Shown here in pieces: positions 22,209 to 34,935 of a stretch of 64,000 bases of DNA (positions are counted from its first letter, which is position 1; the number at the start of each line of letters is the position of its first letter). Origin of the DNA: Azolla caroliniana (Eukaryota > Polypodiophyta); contig JBHGNT010000017.1 in assembly GCA_043228905.1 (NCBI GenBank), positions 17,174,001 to 17,238,000 of the forward strand, written 5' to 3'. Below the pieces are notes generated by a model. That model worked only from the letters and a program-made list of their open reading frames with translations. It ran no database searches and was not told the DNA's origin. Position numbers and translations under genes: made by a program.

Positions 22209-23780
22209 GGTAATTGTTTCAATGATCACGACAAGATGAAAACAACAAACAATCAATTTATTCTTCAGACAAAAGAACCAATGGCCGTGAGGGCATCAAA
22301 ATGTAGGGGTTCATGAAGTGCCATTTTTTTCTCAGAAACGGTAGAGTTGCTGATGGAGAGAAGAAGGCTCCACAGAAATGATCACCCACAAGAAATGAAA
22401 TCTAGAGAGTCAAAAAATGTTGTTTTTTTTCAGGAATAATTGATTATATTCCATAGTCTACACAGATAGACCTTCTTCCAAAATCCCTGAATTATAGACT
22501 ATCTGTTTGAATATCTTTCACTGCGTAGAATTAACTAAATCTGTCTTCCCAAATCCAAAGGGAACAGTCAGAATCAACCCATAAAAAAATTCTTCCAAAG
22601 TGAATTCAGTGTACTCAAAACCCTAAGAAATCTGTCAAGATCCCCATGCATCAATGGATTTTGAACCAGATAATGAGTTTTCGAAGCTAATTCCACGTAC
22701 TCAAATCCTAGATATTTGTAGCTGTCTGTTCATCGATGAATTTGAGCCAGAAGGGAAGCTTTGGAAGCAAAGTCCGTGCACTCAAAACCCTAATAAATAT
22801 GTGGTAAACTCTTCATCCATGACGGGGTTGTGACAGAAAATGACCTTTGAATTCGAAGTCTGTCTACCAAAAGATTAAGAGCTTTTTTTATGAATTATTC
22901 AGTGAAGAAGAGAAACTTCTGAAGGAAATTCTGGAGAAACCTGCCATGCATTGATAATCAATGAGCACCATGAGACAGAAAGACGCTTCAGATACCATCA
23001 ATGAATAGAGAGAGAGAGAGAGAGATGAAGCAGAAAAGACAGTTTTTTGACATACAAACATTTCTATGACTTCTAGGAAGAAAACAGAGAGTTAGATAAA
23101 GTGATACTTTCTGTATTCTCTTAACTATGTCATGAAAAAAAATGCGGAAACAGAAAAGCTTACTGTAGAGAATCGTCGGAGAGTAGAAATCCACAGAGCC
23201 TGTTATCTGCAAGGGGCAGGGGGGAAAATGGTGGAGATGCAAGAGCTACGGATAGTTTAGGTAGAAATTGAAGCCCTAGAAGTTCCGATGGAAAGAGAAG
23301 ATCATAGAGAAAGAGGAGAAAATCCAGGAAGCCTGTATCAGCAAAGGGCGGGCGTGGGGGAAATGATCGGAAATGCAGGAGCTATGGCTGAGCTTAGGTA
23401 GGCATGGAGCCCCTATAATTGTAGAGGAGAGACTTGAGAGGATATCAGATGGAGGAATCCCCCAAACTCTGTACCAGAAGCCAGTGGGGAGGAAACGGTG
23501 GGAAATGCAGGGGGCTATGGCGAACTTGGACAGGCATGGAAAACCCTAATGAACTGCAGCAGACAAAAACCAAAAACCAAAAAAAAATAAAGCAAAACCC
23601 AAAGAGAAGATCGGATGATTTGGGGGGTGAGAGACTCCGGAATCCTTTTCTATCCTCTTTCTTATTTTTCTTAGGTTGCAGGAGATATGGGAGCTTTGTT
23701 AGGCAAGCAGGAATGGAAACCCTAGAAATGCAGCAGAAGAAGAAAGAAGAAGAAGAAGGGCCCTGAGAGAGGAAGGAGAT
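22209..23780. repeat. PRAF upstream region with two sets of degenerate tandem repeats
   Basis: No coding exon is seen upstream of the PRAF start. Around 22590-22850 a unit of about 110-120 bp ending in ACTCAAAACCCTAA recurs about three times. Around 23170-23560 another unit (AAATCC...GCCTGT...GGAAATG...GGAGCTATGG...GGCATGGA) recurs three times with much divergence. These may lie in the 5' leader or promoter of PRAF. Splice sites for 5' UTR introns could exist, but I cannot fix them without transcripts. Confidence 0.45.
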
Positions 23781-23804
23781 CATGGAGGAAGAAGAAACCT
23801 CAGA

Positions 23805-23989
23805 ATTCTCTTCGTTTCTTCTTCAGTACTTACTTCCTCTCTGTTCTTTTCTTTTCTGTCTCTCTGTTCTTCTTCTTCCTCCTCTGTTCTTTTTCTTTTT
23901 CTTTTTCTTTTTTTCTCTTCTCTTTTTTTTTTTTTGTTTTAGTTTTTTTGACTCTGTCTCATCTTTTCCTTCTCTTGCTTTCATTTTCA

Positions 23990-24045
<56 letters not shown>
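23805..24045. repeat. Polypyrimidine tract and (CT)n
   Basis: Long TTC/TTTTTC-rich DNA ends in about 25 CT units (23992-24041). Open frames here encode only Leu/Phe/Ser runs and are composition artefacts. Confidence 0.85.
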
Positions 24046-24046
<1 letters not shown>

Positions 24047-24107
24047 AGTTTTTTTCCTTCCATTTTTACCATCCTATTACATGACCACCATTCTAGAGCT
24101 CATGTCA

Positions 24108-24835
24108 ATGGATCGATCCCATCCCGATAGAAGCTCTCATGCCGATCGATCGATCGATCCCATCCCGACAGAAGCTCATGCCGATCGATCGATCCCATCC
24201 CGATAGAAGCTCTCATGCCGATCGATCGATCCCATCCCGATAGAAGCTCATGTTGATCGATCGATCCCATCTGGGGAGGAGCTTGTGCCCATCGATCGAT
24301 CCCATCCCGAGAGGAGCTCATGCCGATTGATCAATCCCATCACGACAAGAAGGAGCTCTTGTTGATCAATCGATCCCATCTCGATAGGACCTCATGCCGA
24401 TCGATCGATCCCATCCCGACAAAGACTCATGCCGATTGATCAATCCCTTCACAATAGGAAGGAGCTCCTGTTGATCAATCCATCCCATCTTGATAGGACC
24501 TCGTGCCGATCGATCGATCTCATCCCGACAAAGAGCTCCTGTTGATCAATCCATCCCATCCGGCGAGGAGCTTGTCCTCGTCGATCCCCGCGAGAAGACC
24601 CCGTGTCGATCGATCCCATCCCGAGTGGAGCTCATGCCCATTGATCCCCATGAGATGACCTCGTGTCAATTGATCAACCCTGTCACAACGAGCTCATGCC
24701 CATCGATCCCCACAAAGACGAACACCCCTTGTCGATCCCATCACGAGAAGAGCTCTCAGGTCCATCAATCCCCACGAAACAACCCTGCGTCGATCGATCG
24801 ATCCCATCACGAGGAGCTCGTACCCATTGATTCGT
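24108..24835. repeat. GATC-rich minisatellite
   Basis: An irregular tandem array of about 35-60-bp units built on GATCGATCGATCCCATCCCGA followed by GAGCTCATGCC. More than a dozen units are visible and divergence increases toward the right end. Open frames on either strand (RDGIDR/GWDRSI-type repeats) follow the repeat and have no other support. Confidence 0.85.
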
Positions 24836-27800
24836 CGTTCAGATGACCCTGCACCATTTATCCCCCACCTTAGAACTCATGTCAATCAACACAACACATC
24901 TTGCTCCCTAACACGTGTTTTGAATACTTTTTTGTCTCTCTTGGAAGGACTCCCCCCCTCAATCGTGCAATGTAACCTCCCCAACTACGACCAACTCGAG
25001 AAACTAGACCACAGTGAAAAATGACCCCTGCCATGGGCATATTCCTGCAAGAGGAGGACCACTTGAGACATACCATAATTCTCAAGATAGAGATTCATGT
25101 TGACTAGCAAGTTGATGGTGAAAATGTGTGTCATGCTTGAGTAGGGGTTCTCATGGGTAAACTCATGTGAGATAACACATATCGAGGTGTATATAAGACG
25201 AAAGGACGTTAAAAGTTTATTGACAAGGGGATTACATTGGACAAAAAGGTACGTGTTTGTGGAGGGAATTGATACATGAACAATGTCAATCTCAAATACA
25301 TAGCTACCCATCAATCTATGTTGTCTTTTGGCTTTCCATGAAATATGAAACAACATCGAGCTATTTGTGATGCACTTAGATGTATTGGGTTGCATGTACA
25401 CTACGTCCATGAATTCATTGAGTGTATTAGGTGAACAATTTGTCTAGGGTAATTAATCTCCCCTCATATGTCCCTCCCCCAACCCTCTCTCTATGTGTTG
25501 ATATGTTTTCCGGAACCATTGATCGAACCATGTTCCGTCTTTAACACTCGTTGTCATGAATTACCAATCCTATAATGGTAAGTGAAAGGGAGATTGTGCA
25601 TATATCAACCAATTCCCAACCCATAATTATTATTATAAATATGCATTTACCATTATAGGAGAGAATCTCATACAATACACTTGGCCCATTTGGTGGAGAG
25701 GACTAAATAACCATAGTAAATTTATCGCATTGATTTGAGATTTGTCTTTTGAGACACGAGGATTTTTCTCACAAACTCACCTCATGGTATATTTTTTATT
25801 GCCTCTCTTTACACAAACAAGCTTCGTTTCAGAATATAAAAGGTATTTCGGTTAAGGGTAACCCTCAAAACAAAATGGCAAGAGCAGAGATAGTTTTGCT
25901 CGTGTATGGAATATAACACGTTTACGTGACATTAACATCCTTCCCTATTCATACTTTCTTTATCCATACTTTCTCATTCTTCTATTAAAAATATAAACAT
26001 ACACACATTTCGTATGTCCTTTGTGTGAACCCACTATTTCAGGGACAAATAAATAGTCCATTGTTGAATCCACATAGTCTATTAATGATATTAACCTTTA
26101 CCTATTGGCAATTGCCCATAACCATGTATTGTGCATATTCACTATTACGAATCACATGTATAGCATGAGTGACCCTTTGTGAGCCATTCACAAGGAGATG
26201 ATTATAGAGCTCCCTTTTACTTATCTAATGTTGACTCAAGGACGTTAGGTTTAATATCTCGTACATGTTACCTACCCCACACTATTTGATGGGTCGGTGC
26301 TCATTTGTAACCAAATCAAGACATTTGCTCTTTCGTTTGTTTGTATATATTCTGAAGTATGGTTCACATGAGTATTACACATTCTCTTGTCACATCAATA
26401 CAAAATATATCCGGATAATAGTATGCAAAGCTATGTGGAATATAGCCCAGTAACATCAAGAAAGGAAAACCACAAATTGGAAGCCTCTCACACCCTTGAG
26501 AGTTATCCATACAAAGATGTGATCACAATGACAAGGAGTCTGTTTTATAACCAATCACCTCATATGTTTATAATTATATTCCTTTGTGAGAGGAAACACT
26601 TATTTTGATGCACGAGTACTAGTCTTGGACACATGCATCATATGCTTGTTCCAATTTTAGCTTATAACAAAACTAACTAGCAATGTAAGGGGAAGAATAT
26701 CACTCTTTATTGTTCCCATTTATTTCCCAATTATATATGTGCATTGTTTGAAAGAACATGTCAACTTGTCCATAGATCCATGGACGCGTAAAGGCAATTG
26801 GTCTGAACATGGTTACCTCTTAGAACTTCACCCATGAAGTTTGGTGGGCCTCCGAAAAACCCAAATTCTCGGAAGAGAATAAGTAAGAATAATGATTTAG
26901 TAACACAACATGGATGGTCGAGACTCGATACCATAAAAGAGGAGTTTCATGGCTTTCGTTCTAGGAGAGGGAGCCTCCTCACTCGAAAAACAAAATGGAA
27001 ATTGATTATACTCTTGATGGTATGGAAACTGTCTCACTTCATCTAGATATAATTTTAGGTAGACAATATCTCAATTGACCTATAAATTATCATATTCTCT
27101 TTAAAAGAAAGGATCGTGTCACGTAATAGGGTTCACCCCCATGTTTATGCACTTTCTTTCTCATGAATCGACATATTCTATTGATGTTTGCTATTATTAT
27201 TTATTTATTGTTTCTATACTCACACTCGTTGAATATTTTATTTCTTATGAATAATGACGACGTTTTCGTTTTCTTTTTATGTCTCGATGCTGTCAAGTCC
27301 TGTTCACATTCCCATCACTATCTCACAACAATTAGGTTAGCAATTTACTCTACTCTTATGTCAAGGCAGTTGGAAACACACACGGCCCACAAATCCATAT
27401 CCTTCTCCAATGTGGAGCCTACATACAACGATTCTCAAAATGTTAATGTTATGTTAGATATACTTTGAGCACATGCAAAGTTACCTTACTTCAAACATTT
27501 AACATGAAATTCCACATAAACATGCATCCATGTATCGTGAAAGTTTTCATTTGTAAATACATGCTCTAGAAACGGAGGTTCCTTCATGCTTGTAACAAGG
27601 TAAAAACCAAAATAATGACGACTTTTGAAGTCGAACCATGAAATGCCATATTGTTATCTCTGAACCATGGTATATACATTACCACTCTTTTACATAGAGT
27701 GATGTAGGTTTAAACAATTTGACATCTAACAATACACACTATGACATTATTGTAACATTAATTAGTGACACTTCAACCTCAACACATGTTCTACTAGTGA

Positions 27801-30318
27801 TAAAAGGTTGAAGGATTTCATAAATGCAAGACAAAAGAATCGATGTTGGTCCTTAACATGGTTTCGCAATGAGAGCAACTAAAACATTTCCATGGTTGAA
27901 TGCTTTCGATGCAAAACAATTAGTCTCCACAGAAACTCAGAAACCATGCTTTCACAACATAAATTAATGTGTGGCGGTTCAAGCATAAGAAATAACCATC
28001 ATCGATAATGCACGCGAACTCAAGAAGGCCTTCATTTTCCACAAGAAAACTACGTACATAGAACTAAAAAGGCATTCTTTAATACAAAAGGCACACATCT
28101 TACATGGATATGTTTCATTCTTTAATGAACAAAAAGCATTAAATATAAAACAATTCATCGTTTTGTAATTGAACGAGTACATGCTTTATTTATCTTAAAG
28201 TTTTAACAAAAGTGTAGATAATTGTGTAACATTGTAATATAAAACACGATATTCGCCAGATTAATCACGACAGTCCTTCGAGCATCATGTGATTCTTATC
28301 GTTATTTTATAAATGACAATGCATTAAGTATATGAAACTTTACGACATTCATTAGCATCTATATTCTTGACTCGTTACAGCTGTATCTCACGTCAATTGC
28401 ATTCGATCCTTGAATGAAACAAACGTATGATACAACCATTGACCATTGGTATACCGAGTACATTAAAAAAACATAAGCAAGACAAAATAGTTATTTCATT
28501 CATCCACTTTCAATAGCAAGCAAGCAACAAGATTTCATGTCGTGTCTAGCTTTTCTTCTTTTTAACAATTCCATCAACAAGTACCTACACTTTGGAATAA
28601 TGAGTATATCTATTTCATCTTTCTATCTGTTATCATAATGACATCTTGCGATATGGTTGCAATCTTGTTAATGTGCATATTTAAAGAGAGCAACCTATTG
28701 TGTCAACTTACACATCTACACATGGTTGCAATATTGTTAACGAGCATCTTTAAAGGTATACAATCTAAAGTTTCATCTCAGTATGCATAACATTGTTCTA
28801 GATAAAGACCACCCCCTTGCCCTCTTAAAGAGAAAAACATAAGAAAAAAACGGTATCGACAAAGACAAATGCGACAATCATGTCTAGAAGATGTCACATG
28901 CATGCACACATAGAAAATGATTTAGTGACGAAGTAAGTGCTCTCAATTGTAGCTTCTAGTCCCATTCTTCAACCTTGGGATTGCACAAATTTTTTTGACA
29001 GTAGATGTTATACAAATATCTTTGTTGAAATTAATATTGACCTCTACGAAAGCATAATGTGAAGAATTCACTGACGTGGCAAATGAGTTTTATAAAGAGA
29101 GGAGAGAGCATTTGCACACAATAAATATAGTAAAGAGAGGTACAGTGTTAAGAAAGGCAACTTGTGAAATGTCGACAAGGCCTGCAATGGGGCAAACATG
29201 TGTATTTACATAGTAGGAAAATCGTACAATTAACATTATTCAAGGAAATGAAACCTAAAGCACCAACCTACAATGCCATGTATCAAATAGAGCTAAAAAG
29301 AAGAAAACCTTACAGCTCACATTGTCGAGACATAGGTTCCGAACATTCCTACAATTAGAATTGGAAGAATCATGCAATTATAACTATGAAATGCGAATCC
29401 CCCAGTACCGCGACTAACTATGATTCGCCTATTCTTTGATAATATGTTAGCCTTGATGTGGTGTTTTTCTTGTAATTTATTAATACAACACTACGATATA
29501 CCATCATGAAAAGTTCATACATGCAGTAACACAAATTGTTAGCATTAGGCACATAGCTTTTACAGTATATTATGACAAACATGAACTAAAAAATAACAAA
29601 CACCACAATATCCTAGATCTATAAAAAATATTCTATTATTAGATATTGGGTATCCTTTGCTTAGATGGTCATGTGTAACAATAGTATGTGATGAGATGCA
29701 TAAAATTTATTCATCATGAAGTTGGGCCAATGTGCTTTTTATATGTCACGAATCACTCTCTTTAACACTCTCTTAGATAGACATGAATGCACAATAATAT
29801 TGTATCACCAACTCTAAGATCAACAAAATTTCACCATTTGTGGATATTAGAGAGCCCTTGTGTTGTGATATTATGTACATGATGGGATTGCATTCATGAA
29901 CAGAGGCTTTAAAAATCGGGGGAAGTATAAAATTGAAATAAGATTTTCATACGCATCATAGAGTGGACCTGCAATTTCAATGTTCACCAAAATAGTGTAT
30001 GTTCTTTAATCAAATGTCTATATCAAAAACAAGGTTTCGCATTGAGCTATAATAGTCAAAACAAGGAAGACAAAATAAAGTCTTGAATATGGTTGAAAAC
30101 ATGATAAATAGTAACATAATGTCAAAACACTTATTGATTATCTAAACATGTTCAACGTTGAATACTTTGTAGGTATGAATGTAATCATTGGTCCAAATTG
30201 TCCTCTATTCTCAATATGATTATATCTACTTGAGTCATGACTCCTAGTGATGCCATTTAAGAATGAAGAGTGATGGGATACATGATTAAGGGGGTTGACC
30301 TACACCATATATAAATTA
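24836..30318. other. AT-rich intergenic DNA
   Basis: About 5.5 kb without a recognised gene. The longest frame (141 codons, minus, 24985-25410) matches no family I know, has no splice support, and its composition is like that of the surroundings. No LTR ends, inverted repeats or clear target duplications were found. Old decayed transposon sequence is the likely content. Confidence 0.4.
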
Positions 30319-30319
30319 T

Positions 30320-30640
30320 TGGCTTTGAAGGTCAAATATGACCTATGAGCAAAAAGTATAATGTTTTCACATAATATTGTGGGAAAGTGAGTAGCCACTC
30401 TTGATGTTCAAGAACTTTACTAATGAATGTAGCAATTTGAGAGTTCACACTATGATTGTTAGGGAAATTCATGTAATAAATGTTGGGTCAAAGATGTGTG
30501 TATTGCATTGTTGAATATGATCATAGCTAGAGAGTGTTGTACCAAAGTGTGATACTTAGACTCTCAAAGTTGTTTAGGGAGAAATGTGCAGAGTCGACTT
30601 GTCTCATCACATGCGCTCCAATGTCTTGTTTCACATTGAA
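30320..30640 (+). repeat. Dispersed repeat family, copy 3
   Basis: It shares GGTCAAATATGACCTATGAG, GGAAAGTGAGTAGCCACTC and TTGAATATGATCATAGC with the repeat at 11335, in the same order and orientation. It lacks the internal 154-bp duplication seen there. Confidence 0.5.
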
Positions 30641-30689
30641 TCGAGTATGAAAAACTGACATAGACGAGGGGTTGCATGAAATGGAGTAG

Positions 30690-30850
30690 GTGAATATTGA
30701 CTCGGGAAGAGAAAGAGAAACAATTAGCAAGAAGGAAGAGAACAAGAGCAAAAGACATGGAACTATGAATTCCGTAATTGGTGTTGTTCACCTTGATTGT
30801 AGTGAAGGGGATCACACATATTTATACAAGGTTTGGAGAGGCATGATACA
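30690..30850 (-). mobile_element. Remnant of a chromovirus-type gypsy LTR
   Basis: In reverse orientation this resembles the TATA/R part of the gypsy LTR at 60280-60632. Both carry GGTGTTGTTCACCTTGA and a TATA-type TATAAAT box about 35 bases away. Neither end is recognisable, so it is a fragment or a diverged relative. Confidence 0.4.
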
Positions 30851-30989
30851 AAGAAAGTTCTCGGGATGTGTGTGTTCTAATGGATTCTAGAAAAAAAGTT
30901 CTAGAGGATTATCAAATATACAAGAAGATCCATGCAATGTAATATGTGTTAATGGATTCTAGAATATATAGTTATCACAAAAGGTGAAT

Positions 30990-31120
30990 AGCCAAGCCAA
31001 GTGGTTAAAACTATTCATCATGTAGGGAGGATTCAAGTTTGAATCTTGGCTATGACAAAAAAGCAAGAGGAAATCTATTCACTATGTGGGGAGGATTCGA
31101 GTTTGAATCTTGGTTATAAT
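30990..31120 (+). repeat. tRNA-like repeat with duplicated B box
   Basis: TAGCCAAGCCAAGTGGTTAA resembles the A-box region of a Leu/Ser tRNA. It is followed by GGATTCAAGTTTGAATCTTGG, and about 70 bases on by a second copy, GGATTCGAGTTTGAATCTTGG. It is most likely a SINE relic. Confidence 0.4.
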
Positions 31121-33105
31121 GTGTGAAGCCAAAGCAAATCTAAAATTTCCCCATGTCATTAGACATTGACATTGTAAAAATACTCCTCCATTCACAAAGG
31201 AATACATTGATCCACAATGAAGCAAGAATATTGCATCATATCCCATCTTCTAAAGAAAATTTTCATATTTTGCATTTATCTGAAATACAAGTTTTTGTTT
31301 TATGTGTCTTTTGCATTTTTTTACTTGTTTCGCATACCATTTTGGGAAGTCGATGTGAAAGACTTATTTGAAACTTAAGCGGGTACTCAACAACTCTTTC
31401 TATGGCCTTGATAAGAATGGGAAGTGATCCGTATTAAGAAGTAGAAAGGTGCATGACAAATGTTTCTTAACTTGGAAAAACTTTGTTTGAAAACGCTTTT
31501 GGTGATCACGTGACATTTGGTTCCAATTTTGCAACCCTCATGTTAGACAAATGAAAGCATTTGTTAGATTAGTTCTAATTAAATTTTTTACCTCATGTAC
31601 AATATAGATTCAAGTTATCGGACATTGTCTCCACCTCTTATACCACCTCGATCATAGGGGCCATGTCCCTGTATCAAGGATGAATGCATCACACTCGAAC
31701 CCTTGGGATCAGAGGCAAGATTCCCGATCGGAGAGGATAATGTGTTGGCGTACTTTATGTCAAAGCACAATCACCCTATCACAAGCTTGGGTATAAAAAG
31801 GGAGTGTACCCTCAATCACCACCACACTACGATAAATATAAATTATGTTACAATTTCGTATTTTATGATTGGGCAACTCGTTTTCCCTAGACATAATGTA
31901 ACATATGGGTACAAGGCATTGCATCTTCTGATTATTGGTACAAGCTTGGTCATGGTAGAATGTCACGATCAAGACACAGGCTCCAAGAATTGGAATGACA
32001 CATATATTTTTATGTTCCACGCCTCTTGGTCACACAAGAGAGACATGGGGAGACCATCTAGTTCTTGCATGCCTTTGATCATTGTTACGTTCATACAATT
32101 CAAGACAATATGGAGGATGGATGGAAGCATCATTGCCTCGTGATAGAGAGGTTTTTAGTTTTTGGGGTTGGCTTTATATGATAGGCCCATCCACCATATA
32201 TTGTGATGCTAGTCGAGACAAACCTACTCCAACTAACCCCATGAATTGACCTAATCACTTGGGCACCTCCATTATTCTCAATTGCAGCTTGGTTGTCACC
32301 AACGAACCTGACAATCCAAGGGCTTGAAACCCTATGGCACGCTAACCTAGAAACATGTAGGAGCAATTGTTTATTTCCTCAATCTAGAGGAGGTCATAGA
32401 TCTAGGAGGACATGAAGCGTGGATACTTTAAGTCTACATTCACTTAGGATGTGCCCATCTACCAATGTTCCTCAAGATGACTCAATAAGATTCCTCAAAA
32501 CAAAAAAGGGATTTTGATTCACTAAGTTGAGAAAAAAACAAAAAAATGAGTTTTTTACATACAAGAATAAAAGTGCAAAAGTGGTTTCCGTAAATACTAC
32601 ATTGACTCTGAATAGTTTGATGATATTAGAACTTCCCTATCTATAGACAATATAGTACCCCTAGTTCTATGCACGCTCACCACCTCGCCTTAATGCATGC
32701 ATGGTACTTGGTTAACGCAAATATTCGCCACTCAGACATAATGTAAAATGCTAAAATAACAACCATTTCAAGTCTATTATAATGAAGCAATAATAATATT
32801 TTACAAACGTAACAATTGCTTCTTCTTTTTTCCAAAAAAATATTCTTCATTAGTAGAAATTCTACATACATGACAAAATGATTAGTTTGACAACCTTATA
32901 AAGGTTGTATCCGGGATAGGCCAATAAAAAACTCAAAGACTTAGAGTATAAAACTACAAAGAATGGTGACCACATACAAGAATCTTCTTTCCATCTCATG
33001 TGATCACTGGCTTAAACACTGAACTGTAGTTTCTCATTGTTCATCCATGTAGTTATCCATATGTGGATAGATACTACGTCATTATTCTTCCGTTCTCACG
33101 TGCTC
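31121..33105. other. Intergenic DNA, unassigned
   Basis: Open frames up to 146 codons (31703-32143, +) carry no domain I recognise. No splice-consistent gene or bounded mobile element was found. Confidence 0.35.
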
Positions 33106-33106
33106 A

Positions 33107-34237
33107 TCAACATATGTAATAATTGCTCATCACCATGGCTTTACAATATATTAGACCTTTATCTACCATGGTTGTATGACTACAAGCATTTCCAACCGGC
33201 TTTGGTAAAACTCCATTTCCTCTCATCTGGTCAAATACAGAAAACACATTTTCAATTTCTCCAACTTGACCATATCCTGTAATTAGAACATTGAAGGAGA
33301 CTATATTTCGAGTTGGAAGCATATCAAACAGTTCACGTGCTTTCTCTAAGACTCCACACTTAGCATATAGATCAAACAATGCATTGCCAACAACTTGATT
33401 TCTCTTCAACCTGCCCATCTCCTCAATCTTTACATGCAATTCTCTGCCCTTTTCTATTGCTCCAATGTTAGCACAAGCTTTTAGAGTACCTACAAATGTG
33501 ACAAAATTAGAAGATTCTCTTCTTTTGCATGAGCTCAAAAGCATTAAGGGCCTCCTCGTCATTCTCATAGTGCACATAACCTGTGAACAATGTATTCCAT
33601 GTCACTATATCACATATGAGAAGTTTGTCAAACACAGCCTTTGCTTTTGTTAGCATGCCAGATTTCAAATAATCTCTACTAGTGCATTTCCAACAAGTTG
33701 GCTTTTTCTGAAAAGCCCAAGTTTCCTCTCAGCATCGAAATGTATCTCATTGCCCTTGTTTGCAAATCTAATGCACCCACAAGCTTTCAAAATGCATGCA
33801 CATGTGACTTCATCTCCAGAAATTCATTGAAGTTGCATCTTCTTGACTTGATCAACGCGTCCTCACCTTGCTCCTTTTTTGCTTTTTCAAGTGAACCAAC
33901 ATGTCAACTATTCATCTGGGATGATCCCCTGACATTGCATATGCTCGAAACCTTCCAATGCTTCCTGATGTCAATCATGAAGACCATGCCGTGCTATTAA
34001 TGCATTCCATGACACCACATCACGAATTGAGATCTTATCGTATACATCTCTGACTTGATCTATCGTACCACATTTTGAATACATGCCCATTAAAGAAAAA
34101 GCATTACTTTCCATTGCCTTATTCCCACAAATATGTGCATGTATTTGTTGGCCATTTTCCACAACTTTCAGCTTAGCACAAGCTTTTGGAAGCACAGAAA
34201 CAACATAATCACTGGGTGTTGGATTTGTAAACACCAA
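33107..34237 (-). pseudogene. PPR protein pseudogene (PLS type), fragment
   Basis: Several pentatricopeptide units are visible: YVVSVLPKACAKLKVVENG, NAFSLMGMYSKCGTIDQ, SIRDVVSWNALIARHG, then VTFVGTLKACANIGAIEKG, NALFDLYAKCGVLEKA and TRNIVSFNVLITGYG. This spacing is typical of PLS-class organelle RNA-binding PPR proteins. Between 33578 and 33970 the frame breaks repeatedly (frames giving ILKACGCIRFANKGNE and DIVTWNTLFTGY). No N-terminal targeting sequence or C-terminal E/DYW domain is found. Similar sequence may extend up to about 34300. It is a decayed partial copy. Confidence 0.7.
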
Positions 34238-34376
34238 ACTTTCCCTTCCGCCCTTGTAGCTATTTCTTGCATTGTGTTGAAGTTCTGAATCGCAGACTTC
34301 TAGATATATTTATTCGGAATATACTTGGCCGAATACAACAGTCACCTGCAAAAGAAAATGCTTCTATTTTCCTCGT

Positions 34377-34935
34377 CCCCTCATGAAAGTCTGCTTCAGC
34401 CCCAACAACATCATCACTCATCCTTATCAAACAAAGAAAATATGCTTCCTTTTCCCCAACCAACATGTCGCCGATTACTACCAACGTCCACATCAACCAT
34501 CTCTCCGTAGCATAGCAAATCCTGTACATACTAAACAAAATCACAATGACACTACTCTCTTAATCCCCTCATGAAATTCCGCTTCTTCCCCAACACCATT
34601 GTCACTCATCCTTTACCAAAATAGACAATGTTCTTCGTTTTCCACATCAACCGTCTGTTCGTTTGCCATTGAAGTCATGTACAAACAAAATAGAGTGAAT
34701 GTGCTATCCTCATCCCCTCATAAAAACATTGCTTCAACCCCCCAACACCACCATGATTCACTCATCCTTAAAAAAAAGACAATTTGCTTCAATAACCACA
34801 TCAACCACCGAGAACCTGTACCAAAAAACATAATGACACTACTCTCTTGATCCCCTCATGAAATTCCGCTTCTTCACCCGACACCATCGTCACTCACCCT
34901 TTACCAAAATAGACAATATTCTTTGTTTTCCACAT
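34377..34935. repeat. Degenerate tandem repeat, four units of 140-190 bp
   Basis: Units start at CCCCTCATGAAA or a variant (34377, 34565, 34714, 34852), followed by GCTTC...CCCAACACCAT...TCACTCATCC. Units two and four are most alike, which suggests a higher-order duplication of about 287 bp. Confidence 0.65.

Noticed and set aside
24100-24846. Repeat proteins on both strands in the GATC array
   Set aside because: The periodic residues come from the DNA minisatellite; no start context, domain or splice evidence.
24985-25410. 141-codon minus-strand ORF as a gene
   Set aside because: No recognisable domain, no codon or splice support, and composition like its surroundings; listed only as intergenic.
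31703-32143. 146-codon plus-strand ORF as a gene
   Set aside because: No family resemblance found and no supporting context.
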